Source: Giardia muris
Taxonomy: Eukaryota > Fornicata > Diplomonadida > Hexamitidae
NCBI GenBank assembly: GCA_006247105.1
Contig: CM016926.1
Span: 992,001 to 1,056,000, forward strand
Direction: 5' to 3'
Length of the DNA stretch: 64,000 nt
Below the pieces are notes generated by a model. That model worked only from the letters and a program-made list of their open reading frames with translations, was not told the DNA's origin and searched no databases. A program made the translations under genes and the position numbers. Positions 1 to 8,678 of this stretch are shown here, in pieces (position 1 is the first letter of the stretch; every line of letters begins with the position of its first letter).

Positions 1-305
1 CGGATGAAGAGTCGTCCGAGGTGGAGATAACGGAGACCTCCTTGGCGTCCGTGTTGGGAAGGGGTCAGACGGACGACCGGGAGCACGTCTCAGGGCATCG
101 GAGCCCCGTCATCACGTCCCTGCAGGAGGAGCTCCCCTGGGTATGGGTATTCGATGTAGAAGATGAAGTTTGGATGAAGGAGCCCCCACCAATCAACGGC
201 AGACCGTCCCTCCTGTTCCATTCACCATCCCCGTCATCAGCAGGGATGGGCCAACGGTATGAGCATCCCGATCTCAACGGATCCAGGCGGAATCGAGGAG
301 CATGA
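1..305 (+). CDS. 3' end of an unidentified plus-strand gene (partial, cut by left edge)
   Basis: The frame is open from base 3 to a TGA at 303-305. It encodes a protein-like stretch with acidic and Trp-rich segments (PWVWVF, EVWMKEPPPINGRP) and a Ser/Pro-rich end. No ATG lies at its beginning, so it is the tail of a gene that starts before the window. No family is recognised. The nearest poly(A)-type signal on this strand is not near this stop but at 522-527, two bases after a TAG in another frame. That suggests the true 3' end may be reached by splicing out 257-332 (see the intron candidate). Without splicing the gene ends at 305. Confidence 0.45.
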   Translation, partial: DEESSEVEITETSLASVLGRGQTDDREHVSGHRSPVITSLQEELPWVWVFDVEDEVWMKEPPPINGRPSLLFHSPSPSSAGMGQRYEHPDLNGSRRNRGA

Positions 306-332
306 GAGAGCCATTGTATCTCTCAGACACAG
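257..332 (+). other. candidate spliceosomal intron (76 nt)
   Basis: It begins GTATGAG and ends TCTCAGACACAG, which matches 9 of 12 positions of the Giardia branch/3' splice block ACTRACACACAG. Removing it bypasses the TGA at 303 and joins to a frame that stays open to a TAG at 517-519, followed two bases later by AGTGAA. The exon 2 peptide is Cys-rich and unremarkable, so the protein itself does not confirm the splice. Known Giardia introns usually begin GTATGT, and this one differs in the last bases. Confidence 0.35.
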
Positions 333-959
333 AGAGCTAGAGTACCCCTTGATCGGGCGGGGATCAAGGTGCTTTGAGTGCGGCTCTTCGTCCCTTTATT
401 CTGGGGTCCGTCTGCCCTGTCCTTCACTGCTGGTCTTCTATTCAAGGACGGCAGGATGCCCTTTCACGTGGACCATCGGAGTCACGATGATGTTGAACGA
501 GATGGTTATGTACCAATAGTTAGTGAAGGGATGGAGGGTATCCTTTTAGGACCAGAAGCCTAGCAAGCGATCTCGGAAAACGGTGTGAAGTACTCGATAA
601 AGTAGCATTGTCTATCTATGTCTACTACAACGGGGGCTTATCATAGTGATGTTGTGTGCATCATTTGCTGTCGATGTCAACAATGTGATCCATATGGCAA
701 CCCAGATAGGATGGGATTCCCACTATCTCCTTTCTATGAGATGCATATTTATGTTCATATTCGATGCATTCTTCCCTCTGAGACGATGTCCAATCGCACA
801 CGGCACATATGTACCCCCTATCTTAGACCCCCTGAATCAAGGCCCAGAGATAGCTCAGTAGTCCCATCCTCACTCTTTATCGCTTCACGCTTTACACTCC
901 ACCTATAATAAAGAAGAACCTAAAACATCAATTTAAGGTATTAGAAGGGAGGGAAGAAA
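306..959. other. long stretch without a confident gene
   Basis: About 650 bp, long for this genome. The first part (333-519) may be a second exon of the left-edge gene. Frames at 378-563 (+) and 618-908 (+) are open but resemble no family and lack the A-rich start. I see no tRNA T-loop signature. A direct repeat of GATGCAT sits near 740-770, and the last 60 bases before the next gene are A-rich, as expected for a promoter. Confidence 0.4.
522..527 (+). terminator. poly(A) signal AGTGAA
   Basis: AGTGAA lies two bases after the TAG at 517-519, and no gene ends just upstream unless the 257-332 intron is real. This is the main argument for a spliced 3' exon. Confidence 0.4.
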
Positions 960-1454
960 ATGGCGAGTCCCAATGATGCTCAACTCGAGACGATCAGCGC
1001 CATGATCACGGAGGCCAAGGAGCTCAGGCTGAACAAGCGGCATCAGCACATCATCAATCGGTTTGTTGCCATCGAGTCGGATTTGTATTACTCATTCTCC
1101 CATAACAGTGCCGGGTACCTCCTCCTCCCCTCAAGCGAGGACAGCCTTTTTGTCTCGCCTTTAGAACTTGCCATGGAACCTTGCCTTGAAAGACGCTTCG
1201 AGTTTGGTGAAGTAATGGCCGATAGTCCTGCGGCTCAGAACGAGCAATCTTCTGGCTCTACCGGCCGGACAGATGGCGAGTCTAGCTGCGAGGGGAGCAC
1301 CGCGACGAACTTTCGGCGTGAGACGCCTCATATCTTTGCTAAAAGCCGGAACCCTAATGAGGTCCGTCTTCATATGCAACCTCTAGCATTCTTCTCGATG
1401 TGGTACACTAGCCTCAAGGCCTCATACGACGGAGGTAAGGATGAGAATCCATAG
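960..1454 (+). CDS. hypothetical protein, 164 aa
   Basis: An ATG preceded by GGGAAGAAA, the usual A-rich leader here, opens a 164-residue frame. The first ~80 residues look folded (helical start, then an LYYSF...GYLLLP segment). Residues ~85-125 are Ser/Gly/Glu-rich and probably disordered. The C-terminal ~40 residues contain RLHMQPLAFFSMWYTSLK. No signal peptide, membrane segment or recognised domain is seen. It converges on the small RII-alpha gene, with about 30 bp between the stops. Function unknown. Confidence 0.6.
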   Translation: MASPNDAQLETISAMITEAKELRLNKRHQHIINRFVAIESDLYYSFSHNSAGYLLLPSSEDSLFVSPLELAMEPCLERRFEFGEVMADSPAAQNEQSSGSTGRTDGESSCEGSTATNFRRETPHIFAKSRNPNEVRLHMQPLAFFSMWYTSLKASYDGGKDENP

Positions 1455-1457
1455 GCG

Positions 1458-1463
1458 TTTACT
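1458..1463 (-). terminator. poly(A) signal AGTAAA
   Basis: AGTAAA on the minus strand, about 20 nt downstream of the stop of the 59-residue RII-alpha protein. Confidence 0.6.
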
Positions 1464-1484
1464 CTCACACACATAGGATCATGA

Positions 1485-1664
1485 TCATGAGATATCCTGC
1501 TTCTTATCCGCATCCGCAGCCATCGCCGCCTTGAGCTGTCTGAAGTAGTTGGCGGCGAACTCATAGATGTTGACCGGCTGCTCCCGTAGAACCTCTCGGC
1601 AGAGATCCATCAACAGGCCCGGAAACTCGTCGGGGTATCGTACCCCTTGCGCGAACTGCGACAT
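1485..1664 (-). CDS. RII-alpha dimerisation/docking (R2D2) domain protein, 59 aa
   Basis: The frame can be extended upstream, but the ATG at 1664 has the AAAAATG leader and gives MSQFAQGV. Residues ~10-45 match the RII-alpha dimerisation/docking fold: Y-P-x-x-F-P-x-L-L, a helix, QP-x-NIYEFAA-x-YF and a final basic/Ala helix. In flagellates such domains anchor proteins to AKAP-type sites of the radial spoke or central pair (ROPN1/SPA17/RSP7-RSP11 family). This protein is little more than the domain itself. It lies just downstream of the Hsp70 gene in the same direction. The family call is fairly firm, while the exact axonemal site is inferred. Confidence 0.75.
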   Translation of the reverse strand: MSQFAQGVRYPDEFPGLLMDLCREVLREQPVNIYEFAANYFRQLKAAMAADADKKQDIS

Positions 1665-1802
1665 TTTTGAGAAAAGGTGTGTGCCCAGCACTCAAAGTTA
1701 CAAGGCATCGCTCTGGCCCAAGGGAACGAGACACATGCTCCGGCATGCATCTTGCTGTAGGGCTCCAACGCCTGTACTGTTTATCGCCTGAATCCGTTTT
1801 GA

Positions 1803-1808
1803 TTTACT
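1803..1808 (-). terminator. poly(A) signal AGTAAA overlapping the Hsp70 stop
   Basis: The Hsp70 TAA lies inside AGTAAA, so termination of translation and the 3' processing signal are the same bases. Confidence 0.7.
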
Positions 1809-3714
1809 TTCTCGGCTTAACACGTCTTCCTTGCAAGTCCTGTCCAAGCTCCAAAGTTAGCTTCTGGATACGGTCTCGACAAGCTCGGACGTCTGAGAGG
1901 TTGACGAGAGCACGCCGACTTGCATCTCGGATTCGTTCCAATAATTCGCGTCCAACTTCAACTTGCTTCTTGCAACGTTCGGCTACAACACCACCGATGA
2001 GATTACGATGCTCAGTTAAAGCGTCACTAAGGCCTGTGACGAGGCTATTCAGTTCTTTCTCATAATCGATGAGTTCCCGTTCACGTCTATCAACGTCCTT
2101 GTTCTCTTCAGCAGCCCGGAGCATTTCTGCGATTGCCTCGGCGGAAAGAGAAGCGTTGGTGATCTTGACGGACTTCTTCATCCCGGTGTTCTGATCAACG
2201 GCACAGACATGAATGAGGCCATTCTCGTCGACTTCGAAGCTAATGTCGATCTTTAAGGATCCGCGAGGGCCTGGGGGAAGGTCTTCAAGCTCGAACTCGC
2301 CTAGAAAGTGGTTCTGGGCCGCGATCTCTCTTTCTCCTTGATAGATCTTGATCCGGACTGATCGTTGGTTATCCTCGGATGTGGTGAAGGTTTGAGTTTT
2401 CTTGGTGGGGATAGTCGAGTTACGACGGATGATCGGTGAGAAGACGCCACCAAGAGTTTCAAGACCTAGGGAAAGGGGTGCGACGTCAAGGAGAAGAATG
2501 TTGCTAACGTCCTTATTCAAGATTGCCCCTTGAACGGCGGCTCCAAGGGAGACGGATTCGTCGGGGTTTAAAGTAGTTAATCCCTCACGTTTGAAGAAGT
2601 CCTTGACACGCCGTCTTAAGGCTAAGCTACGAGTGGTCCCACCAACGAGTAAAACCTTAGATATGGAAGAGGGTGTCAAGCTTGCATCACTAAGTGCTTG
2701 CTTGCATGGCCCAATGAGCCTATTGACCAGAAACGAGGTAAGCATCTCGAATTCCTTACGCGTTAGAGTCTTTCGATAGGAAAACCCATCAATAAAGCTT
2801 GGGAGAAGGATATCGACGGCCGCCTTATCTGTGAATTGCTTCTTTGTATCCTCTGCCGTTGCCTTAAGTCTAGAGATCAAGACCGGATCTTGACGAATGC
2901 GCTCAGCAAGAGCAGCCCGAGCTGCCTTATCGGTCTTCCGTTGTTCGTGAGAAACGACTCCTGCGATATCGTCGACTAGATAATCAACCAAGGCATTATC
3001 CCAATCATCTCCACCAAGGAAGCCATCACCGGAGGTGGCAAGGACGGTATAGATGCCATCTCCGGAACATTCCATGACGGAGACGTCATAGGTCCCACCT
3101 CCAGCGTCCAAGACAACGAAGAGATCGTTCTCCTTGATTTTGTCGTCCCGATGCATGTAATTGTATAGAAGGGCGGCGGCCGTCGGCTCGGAGATCACAC
3201 GGACAATATCCATCTGAGCTAGTTGGCCGGCCACCTCTGTCGCACGTCTCTGATCGTTATTGAAATAGGCTGGGCACGTAATGACTGCGGGTACCTTCTT
3301 ATCGGGCTCAACCTCTCCAAGCTGTCTCAGCGCGTCCGTACGCATATACTTGAGGATCTCCGACCCAACCTCGATCGGGCTGACCTCCTTCTGAAGGATG
3401 GGGACCCTTATCAATGCTTCACCTTCAGGTCCTTGAACGACATCATAGGAGAGATGCTTGGTCGCACGTCCGACCTCTGCGTCTGCGAAGCGCCGGCCGA
3501 TCAGGCGCTTGCTAGAGCTGATGGTGTTCTTAGCATTTGCAATGGCTTGCCGTCTTGCTTCAGAACCGACTAGAGGTGGTAAACCAGCACGGTATCCTAC
3601 CACGGATGGGACGGTTCTCATCCCATGGATCGGGATGACGCTTGGCATCCCACTGGTCATTGTAGAGACGCAGGAGTTCGTCGTCCCTAGGTCAAAGCCT
3701 AAACAGTGACTCAT
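1804..3714 (-). CDS. mitochondrial-type Hsp70 (mitosomal chaperone), 636 aa
   Basis: A DnaK/mitochondrial-type Hsp70. The N-terminus begins MSHCLGFDLGTTNSCV, the first phosphate motif. EPTAAALLYNY and VVLDAGGGTYDVS follow (second phosphate and connect motifs), then LLVGGTTRSLALR (adenosine motif) and PLSLGLETLGG in the substrate domain. The C-terminus ends in basic residues without EEVD or an ER-retention signal, which argues against cytosolic or ER paralogues. In Giardia this chaperone works in the mitosome in protein import and Fe-S cluster transfer, and IscS lies elsewhere in the window. The ATG at 3714 is chosen because any longer version starts at a TTG and runs through the upstream transporter gene. 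No long presequence is visible. It is 13 bp downstream of the MFS transporter gene. Confidence 0.92.
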   Translation of the reverse strand: MSHCLGFDLGTTNSCVSTMTSGMPSVIPIHGMRTVPSVVGYRAGLPPLVGSEARRQAIANAKNTISSSKRLIGRRFADAEVGRATKHLSYDVVQGPEGEALIRVPILQKEVSPIEVGSEILKYMRTDALRQLGEVEPDKKVPAVITCPAYFNNDQRRATEVAGQLAQMDIVRVISEPTAAALLYNYMHRDDKIKENDLFVVLDAGGGTYDVSVMECSGDGIYTVLATSGDGFLGGDDWDNALVDYLVDDIAGVVSHEQRKTDKAARAALAERIRQDPVLISRLKATAEDTKKQFTDKAAVDILLPSFIDGFSYRKTLTRKEFEMLTSFLVNRLIGPCKQALSDASLTPSSISKVLLVGGTTRSLALRRRVKDFFKREGLTTLNPDESVSLGAAVQGAILNKDVSNILLLDVAPLSLGLETLGGVFSPIIRRNSTIPTKKTQTFTTSEDNQRSVRIKIYQGEREIAAQNHFLGEFELEDLPPGPRGSLKIDISFEVDENGLIHVCAVDQNTGMKKSVKITNASLSAEAIAEMLRAAEENKDVDRRERELIDYEKELNSLVTGLSDALTEHRNLIGGVVAERCKKQVEVGRELLERIRDASRRALVNLSDVRACRDRIQKLTLELGQDLQGRRVKPRK

Positions 3715-3721
3715 AATCGGT

Positions 3722-3727
3722 TTTACA
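3722..3727 (-). terminator. poly(A) signal TGTAAA
   Basis: TGTAAA directly follows the TAA of the MFS transporter and lies within the 13-bp gap before the Hsp70 start, so it sits where the Hsp70 promoter should be. Confidence 0.6.
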
Positions 3728-5515
3728 TTACATGAACTTAGGTTGATAAAGGCTCGCCATCGCCCGTTGTTCCTGTTGGGCGACGATGTCGTTGGCAGAG
3801 ATCTCGACCATCTCCCCACTGTTATTGATGTTCTCCGCATAATGTTTCGTACGTGCAAGTCGTCGTTCGGAAAACCCGATCTTCCCCCGGTCGCTCTTCA
3901 GCACTCCCATGAAGAAGGCGGTGATGAAGAGAGATACTCCAAATATGCACATGGTCACATCACCCCACATAATGCTGGTCCCATAAGACGACTCTCCTTT
4001 CTGGTTACTCGAGGCATCATCTCCTCCGTAATGACGGAAGAGGTTCGATTGGACAATGACCCCTAGGGCGACACCAACCGAGTGCCCAAGGTTGACCATT
4101 ATCGAGTTCAGAGACCCGATAATCGGGGCGTACTGGACCGGAGTGTTGACCATCGACGCCGTCTGTATCGAGATCGACAACGCGATGAAGGCAACGATGC
4201 AGATCGAGCCCATGACGACGACCACCGCGACGTGCGTTTTGAGCAGGAGCGCCTCCACCAACAAGGAGCCCGTGAAGACCAAGCTAAATATAATTATCAT
4301 CAGGCGGGCAACGATCTTCCGGTTCGCTAGGGTGAAGAGGGGCGAGAACCCGATGGAGAGAACGCCTCCTATCGCCGAGAAGCACCCATTGATCAATGGC
4401 GCCATCCCCCAGTAACGCACGATGATATACGGAGAGAAGAAGCGCTCCCCGAAGTAGAGACACGCGTTAAGGAACTGGGCGAGAAGGTTTCGAAGCACGG
4501 ACGGGTTGAAGGCCTGTCTCGGGTACAATGGATGCTTCGCCCATCGTGTATTCCAGAAGAAGAAGATAACGAAGAAGCCAACCCCTAAGGGCAACGCGAT
4601 CGCCGCGGCATACCAGGGCAAGCCCTCGGAAATCGATGTCATCCCGAAGATGAACAGGGCCGCAGCCAAAAGAATGAAGAAAGCGCCAATGTAATCGATC
4701 TTGATCGCTCGGTTCCCTTTGAAATGAAGACAAAGGAAGATACTGTAGGAGGCATGCACGAGAGACAAAGACCCGATGATGGTCATCATATATTGCCATC
4801 CGATCTTCTCGGCGACGAAGCCAGACAATAAGGATGAGAAGATCGTCCCAATGGGCGTCGCAGACGAGTTGATCATCAGGACAATTGGGAGCTTCTGCCG
4901 CGACGTCATAAGGTATGCCATGGGGTTTCCAAGCGGCAGGAGCATAGCCAGCCCAAAGGAGGCTAACAAACGGCAAATGATAATACCCGCAAGAGAATTC
5001 GCCGCGAAGGTTAGAGCTAGTGTGAAAAGGCCAAAGATGTACCCCGCGGCGATGTAGACGCTTGAGATACCGAAGCGATCGGCAAGAGTTGGTGCCAAAC
5101 AACCAAAACCACAACAAATGATGAGCTCCGCATGAATAACCCACTGAATCGTTGACGTCTTCTCGCTCAACTTTTCTGCAATGATCGGGAGGTTAACAGC
5201 GAAGCTAGTCGCCTCCATCGCGTAGATGAGTTGGCCTGGGGCGACCACAAGTCCTGCCAGGAGGGGAGACGTCTGTCCCAACTTAACCTTCGAACAGAAG
5301 GACTTTGGCGGGTTCGCTGCCAACGCGGCGGCACGGGCGGCCATATAGGCGTTGGATGACGACGGTTGCTGAGGATGAGGAGTCGTATAGTTTGTTTGTT
5401 CAGCAGAGGCAGAGGTACCGATACCTCCTCTAAGAGAACCACCCGTCCCCGTCGTACTCAGTATCTCTCCACTCCCAAGGAGGCCACCATCCTCGCCAGT
5501 TAAAGGATCCCCCAT
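3728..5515 (-). CDS. MFS transporter (DHA2-like), 595 aa
   Basis: A polytopic membrane protein with a long soluble N-terminus (~85 residues, Gly/Ser/Thr-rich) followed by roughly 12-14 hydrophobic segments to about residue 540, and a soluble C-tail. The features fit the major facilitator superfamily: an early APGQLIYAMEATSFAVNLP helix, the loop APTLADRFGISSVY (loop 2-3 signature region) and RLLASFGLAMLLPLGNPM in the fourth helix, resembling the 14-helix drug:H+ antiporter (DHA2/EmrB) group. The substrate cannot be told. The ATG at 5515 follows AAAAAAGAT, 12 bp after the upstream gene's stop. Location is presumably plasma membrane or vacuolar membrane. Confidence 0.8.
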   Translation of the reverse strand: MGDPLTGEDGGLLGSGEILSTTGTGGSLRGGIGTSASAEQTNYTTPHPQQPSSSNAYMAARAAALAANPPKSFCSKVKLGQTSPLLAGLVVAPGQLIYAMEATSFAVNLPIIAEKLSEKTSTIQWVIHAELIICCGFGCLAPTLADRFGISSVYIAAGYIFGLFTLALTFAANSLAGIIICRLLASFGLAMLLPLGNPMAYLMTSRQKLPIVLMINSSATPIGTIFSSLLSGFVAEKIGWQYMMTIIGSLSLVHASYSIFLCLHFKGNRAIKIDYIGAFFILLAAALFIFGMTSISEGLPWYAAAIALPLGVGFFVIFFFWNTRWAKHPLYPRQAFNPSVLRNLLAQFLNACLYFGERFFSPYIIVRYWGMAPLINGCFSAIGGVLSIGFSPLFTLANRKIVARLMIIIFSLVFTGSLLVEALLLKTHVAVVVVMGSICIVAFIALSISIQTASMVNTPVQYAPIIGSLNSIMVNLGHSVGVALGVIVQSNLFRHYGGDDASSNQKGESSYGTSIMWGDVTMCIFGVSLFITAFFMGVLKSDRGKIGFSERRLARTKHYAENINNSGEMVEISANDIVAQQEQRAMASLYQPKFM

Positions 5516-5521
5516 ATCTTT

Positions 5522-5527
5522 TTTACA
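5522..5527 (-). terminator. poly(A) signal TGTAAA
   Basis: TGTAAA directly follows the TGA of the 118-residue protein and fills half of the 12-bp gap before the transporter's ATG. Confidence 0.6.
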
Positions 5528-5884
5528 TCACTCGATGCACTTGAAGATCCGTCTGAAGGCGCGGAGCTCAGAAGGACTAAGGTTAGCGACAGCGCGTTGC
5601 ATCTCCAAAAGAACCCCCTCTAGCTGTTCGGCAGAGCAGCCACAAGGACCTGCAAGACGCTGTACGAGCCGGTCTCGAAGCTGCTTGTCAGTAAGCTCGG
5701 CGGCAGAAATTGGTCCGGCCGGGTCAGGGCCAGTGGCCGCTATGGTATGCCCATTCGCCTCCAAGGTGATCGTCTCGTAGTTGATGTCTGGGGGAATGCA
5801 GGTGGCGACAAGGGGAGCTCGGACATAGTCCTCGGGAAGGACGTAAGGGTCATTCTGCATGGACCGTTCTATCAGGTCTTCCAT
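5528..5884 (-). CDS. hypothetical protein, 118 aa
   Basis: A small acidic protein from an ATG with the TAAAATG-type leader (CATTTTAAA on the plus strand). Residues 1-65 are proline-containing and probably flexible. Residues ~65-118 predict two helices (ELTDKQLRDRLVQRLAGPCG and EQLEGVLLEMQRAVANLSPSE). No signal, membrane segment or known domain is recognised. It is divergent from the 730-residue coiled-coil gene across a 26-bp gap and is followed closely by the MFS transporter. Confidence 0.65.
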   Translation of the reverse strand: MEDLIERSMQNDPYVLPEDYVRAPLVATCIPPDINYETITLEANGHTIAATGPDPAGPISAAELTDKQLRDRLVQRLAGPCGCSAEQLEGVLLEMQRAVANLSPSELRAFRRIFKCIE

Positions 5885-5910
5885 TTTAAAGCCGAGTTCA
5901 TCTCCTCCTC
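5885..5910. promoter_or_regulatory. 26-bp bidirectional start region
   Basis: The whole space between two divergent ATGs. It has TTTAAA on the left (leader of the minus gene) and CTCCTCCTC on the right, next to the plus ATG, which unusually lacks an A-rich leader. Confidence 0.4.
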
Positions 5911-8103
5911 ATGACGACTGTCGACGGCCGTGCCTCCCCGCTCGCCGCGTACGACCCCCTCTCGCGCGAGAGTATCGCGCAGGCCCTCGGACAGCCTCTC
6001 AACTCGATGGCTCGCGACCAGGACTTTGGAGTCTTCAAGGAGGGTTACTACTCCTTGATCGCGGCATACCTTCACGACCTCTCCCACTTCTCCCTCCTGC
6101 TCAACAGCTGTCAGGGCGTGGTCGAGCTCCCCGCGAGCACCGGACGGCGGTCTGGGGCCGACCAATCCATCTTCATCTCGATGCATGAATACGTGGCTCC
6201 AATCGTCGACATCTCAGACCTTGGAACCATCGACGTCATCCTTGACCGCTACGCGGAACAAAAGAAGGCGACGGCCGAGACTCCTCCACACGTTGTTTCC
6301 GGTTCCTCTCTCACTAGTAAGGAGCTTAGTCTTGCTAAGGCATACATCGCGGCGGCGGGAGCAGACCCACAGCATCGGGAGGAGCGGAACCGCTACAAGG
6401 TGGCATACAACCGACTGCTGGTCATGTACTCTGATGATATCGCGCGTATCAATCGAATCCTAATAGATCGTGGTATCATGCCAATCACGGAGCGGCATAT
6501 CTTTGGCCCCTCGGGACTGACACGAGCGATCGTCACGTCGAAGATCGTTCGGTATATTCGCACACAACAGAAGGGTAGTGCTATCATGTTGGAAGGTGGT
6601 ATGTCCGCCTCTCGAGCCGGTAGTAGGGCTGGGAGCCGGCTTCAACCCCGGAACGCACAACCCGTATCAACCGGGAGCATTAAACCTCGCTCACGTACAG
6701 CCATAAGAAGGACTCCGCAAACTCCTCGCACAGCACAAACGACCAAGGCTCAAGCCCCACAGACTCCCCTGACTGAAAGTCAGGTTAGAGAGCAGCTCAG
6801 TACTATCGTGCAGGCGAACCTGCGACTCACCTCTGCGCTTCAAAGTGCCCAAAGAATGGACGTAAGTGAGATTCGCATCTTACCCTCTCAAGCTCTTAAT
6901 TCACCACGGACTCGTGGCTCACAAGGTATGGCTATGTTGGCTACTCCCGTTGTCTCCGTAGTGGACGAGCCCAAGTCTGCGTTGAACATCGTGGAGTTGA
7001 GCTGTACGGGGATGCGTGGCATTGATGAGGCCACACAGACGAGTCTTCCGGCCCAAACCATTGATTTCGGAGCTATTGTTCGGCCTTTCGCGTATGAAGT
7101 GTGTACGCAATGTACCGGTGCGAACATTTGTATAGCGTGCATCCAGACAGACGTATTAGACGAGCCGGTCCTTATGGTTGACGCGGGAACCACTTATAGT
7201 TTCCACGATTCCGTCGTGTTCGAGGAACATCTCAGTGATATCGAAGTGGACCATTCTCCGGCCCACCTGGGAGCGCATATGGGGCCGCAGAGATGCGGGA
7301 GCTCGTTCAATGACCGCCCCTGGATGGTTTCCGAGTTTTCGGCCGAGGGCATGGACGTGTACAGGCGGCGCCTGTCAATCATCCCAGCCGTCACCCGTGA
7401 TGGCTCCGAGACGGATAGCTTTCTAAGGCCAGATTACATGGTCGACGAGCACCCAGGTAGTTTAGCTCTCAGCTATCACATCCAAGAGCCCCCGCTAACG
7501 GCCAGTGTTTATAAGTACGTGCAGAGCGACCAGGGGGACAGCCAAGCAAAGCTTCCTAGCGTCGACTACGAAGAGAAGTATAATGATATCCTCGACAAGT
7601 ACATCCAGCTCGAGGCTGCAAACGCCTTACACATCCTCGAGATTGAGCGGCTGCGGAGCGAGGCCGAGCAAGCCCGTAACAACCTTAGCGTCTTCCACCA
7701 TGATCCACATGAGGATGAGGCACACCTACGGCACCAACGACTTGAGCAGCACGAGCTTGACCTCTTGCAGCTAGAGCTCACAAGCGCCCGGTCCATCATC
7801 ACCCAGCTTGAGGCCGATAAGGAGCTGCTTCTCCAGGAGTGTGAGACTCTTAAGGGTGCCTCCAATGCAGTACCGGATCTTACCGCATCTGAGCCTTCAA
7901 AGGAACCATCCACGCAACCGAAGTATGCCCAGCTTCTTCTCGAAAACCAGCGTCTAATGCATCAGCTCCAAGAGGTCGAGCGAACCCGTGAAACTCTTCT
8001 CCAAGGAATAGCCACCGTGTCCGCCGTTGAAGAACTCCCAGACCCGGCGCGTGTGCTACTCCGTTCTCTCCGTGACTCGGTCGCTGATACAGCCGACTCG
8101 TAA
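5911..8103 (+). CDS. hypothetical coiled-coil protein, 730 aa
   Basis: The N-terminal ~210 residues look globular and mainly helical. Residues ~230-300 are basic, Ser/Thr/Arg/Gln-rich and probably disordered. A compact four-cysteine cluster (CTQC then CIAC, residues ~398-410) could bind zinc. Residues ~555-720 form heptad-rich coiled coil (LEAANALHILEIERLRSEAE and similar). No catalytic motif is seen. A basic disordered linker plus coiled coil is common in cytoskeletal proteins of diplomonads, but the role is unknown. It reads towards the small ciliary-type gene at 8135, with only 31 bp between. Confidence 0.7.
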   Translation: MTTVDGRASPLAAYDPLSRESIAQALGQPLNSMARDQDFGVFKEGYYSLIAAYLHDLSHFSLLLNSCQGVVELPASTGRRSGADQSIFISMHEYVAPIVDISDLGTIDVILDRYAEQKKATAETPPHVVSGSSLTSKELSLAKAYIAAAGADPQHREERNRYKVAYNRLLVMYSDDIARINRILIDRGIMPITERHIFGPSGLTRAIVTSKIVRYIRTQQKGSAIMLEGGMSASRAGSRAGSRLQPRNAQPVSTGSIKPRSRTAIRRTPQTPRTAQTTKAQAPQTPLTESQVREQLSTIVQANLRLTSALQSAQRMDVSEIRILPSQALNSPRTRGSQGMAMLATPVVSVVDEPKSALNIVELSCTGMRGIDEATQTSLPAQTIDFGAIVRPFAYEVCTQCTGANICIACIQTDVLDEPVLMVDAGTTYSFHDSVVFEEHLSDIEVDHSPAHLGAHMGPQRCGSSFNDRPWMVSEFSAEGMDVYRRRLSIIPAVTRDGSETDSFLRPDYMVDEHPGSLALSYHIQEPPLTASVYKYVQSDQGDSQAKLPSVDYEEKYNDILDKYIQLEAANALHILEIERLRSEAEQARNNLSVFHHDPHEDEAHLRHQRLEQHELDLLQLELTSARSIITQLEADKELLLQECETLKGASNAVPDLTASEPSKEPSTQPKYAQLLLENQRLMHQLQEVERTRETLLQGIATVSAVEELPDPARVLLRSLRDSVADTADS

Positions 8104-8134
8104 TACTCATTAGCGTGAAGAGAAGACAAAGAAA

Positions 8135-8635
8135 ATGGCGGAGTTTTACAACACACAACCGGGTCCTCCTCGTGTCCTCATCGGAAACTGGGTCGAGGAA
8201 CGGGCATTTTGGGAGTCCAAGAAGGCGTATGAGGAGAAGCTCGCCCGTGGCGACGTCGTCTATGAGCCTGCGTGCCAAACTCTCGAACTTCAGGCGGGTT
8301 CCCTCTTCATGGATCAAGAGTTTGCAACCACGAACGGTGAGTACGGCGACTTCAAGCACGAAAAGAAGCCCGTCTATGGGAGGCCTCAAATGGCCTTGAC
8401 TGGAGCCGCAGAAACCCAACTTCGTCAAAGTCGTCGGAATGAGACGTGCTGCCTTCCGGACCAGACGATGAGTCACGACCTCTTGAACACTGGAGACGCA
8501 CCCACTCAGGAACTGAGTTCGACAACCCGGTCGGATTATTCTCGCCCCGAACTCGATCCTCGACCACGCATGCCTATTTTCGAGGAATACGTCCAACTCT
8601 ACAATACGAGTAGGCGCAAGCCCGCAATGGATTAA
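8135..8635 (+). CDS. small protein with a CFAP107-like LxGNWxEER signature, 166 aa
   Basis: An ATG with GAAAATG leader. Near the N-terminus is PRVLIGNWVEERAFWE, which resembles the LTGNWxEER segment of CFAP107, a microtubule inner protein of axonemal doublets. Small extended proteins with scattered Tyr/Pro/Arg, as here, are typical of such luminal proteins. The C-terminus has another short conserved-looking piece (MPIFEEYVQLYNTSRR). Similarity beyond the first motif is not evident, so assignment to CFAP107 itself is tentative. A ciliary role fits the other axonemal genes in this window. It converges on the kelch gene. Confidence 0.5.
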   Translation: MAEFYNTQPGPPRVLIGNWVEERAFWESKKAYEEKLARGDVVYEPACQTLELQAGSLFMDQEFATTNGEYGDFKHEKKPVYGRPQMALTGAAETQLRQSRRNETCCLPDQTMSHDLLNTGDAPTQELSSTTRSDYSRPELDPRPRMPIFEEYVQLYNTSRRKPAMD

Positions 8636-8660
8636 TGGATTAGGACTAGTGCCGCAACTG

Positions 8661-8666
8661 AGTGAA
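8661..8666 (+). terminator. poly(A) signal AGTGAA
   Basis: AGTGAA 25 nt after the stop of the 166-residue protein. It is 6 bp from the opposing signal at 8673-8678, so the two convergent genes' 3' signals are side by side. Confidence 0.65.
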
Positions 8667-8672
8667 GTGCGT

Positions 8673-8678
8673 TTTACC
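8673..8678 (-). terminator. poly(A) signal GGTAAA
   Basis: GGTAAA directly after the TAG of the kelch protein gene. The same TAG-GGTAAA arrangement recurs at the CCDC40-like gene (59534-59542). Confidence 0.55.

Noticed and set aside
378..563. Separate small plus-strand gene of 61 residues
   Set aside because: It starts at GTG, has no A-rich leader or near poly(A) signal, and overlaps the possible second exon in another frame.
640..785. C/D-box snoRNA between a GTGATGT and a CTGA
   Set aside because: The boxes are weak, far apart for this class and lack a terminal stem; such short motifs occur by chance.
3715..3858. N-terminal extension of Hsp70 as a mitosomal targeting sequence
   Set aside because: The longer frame starts at TTG, not ATG, and runs 130 bases into the transporter's coding sequence. 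The conserved Hsp70 start and A/T leader are at 3714.
4467..5144. 225-residue minus-strand frame inside the MFS gene
   Set aside because: It is a shadow frame of the transporter on the same strand, rich in Trp/Cys/His and without a start leader.
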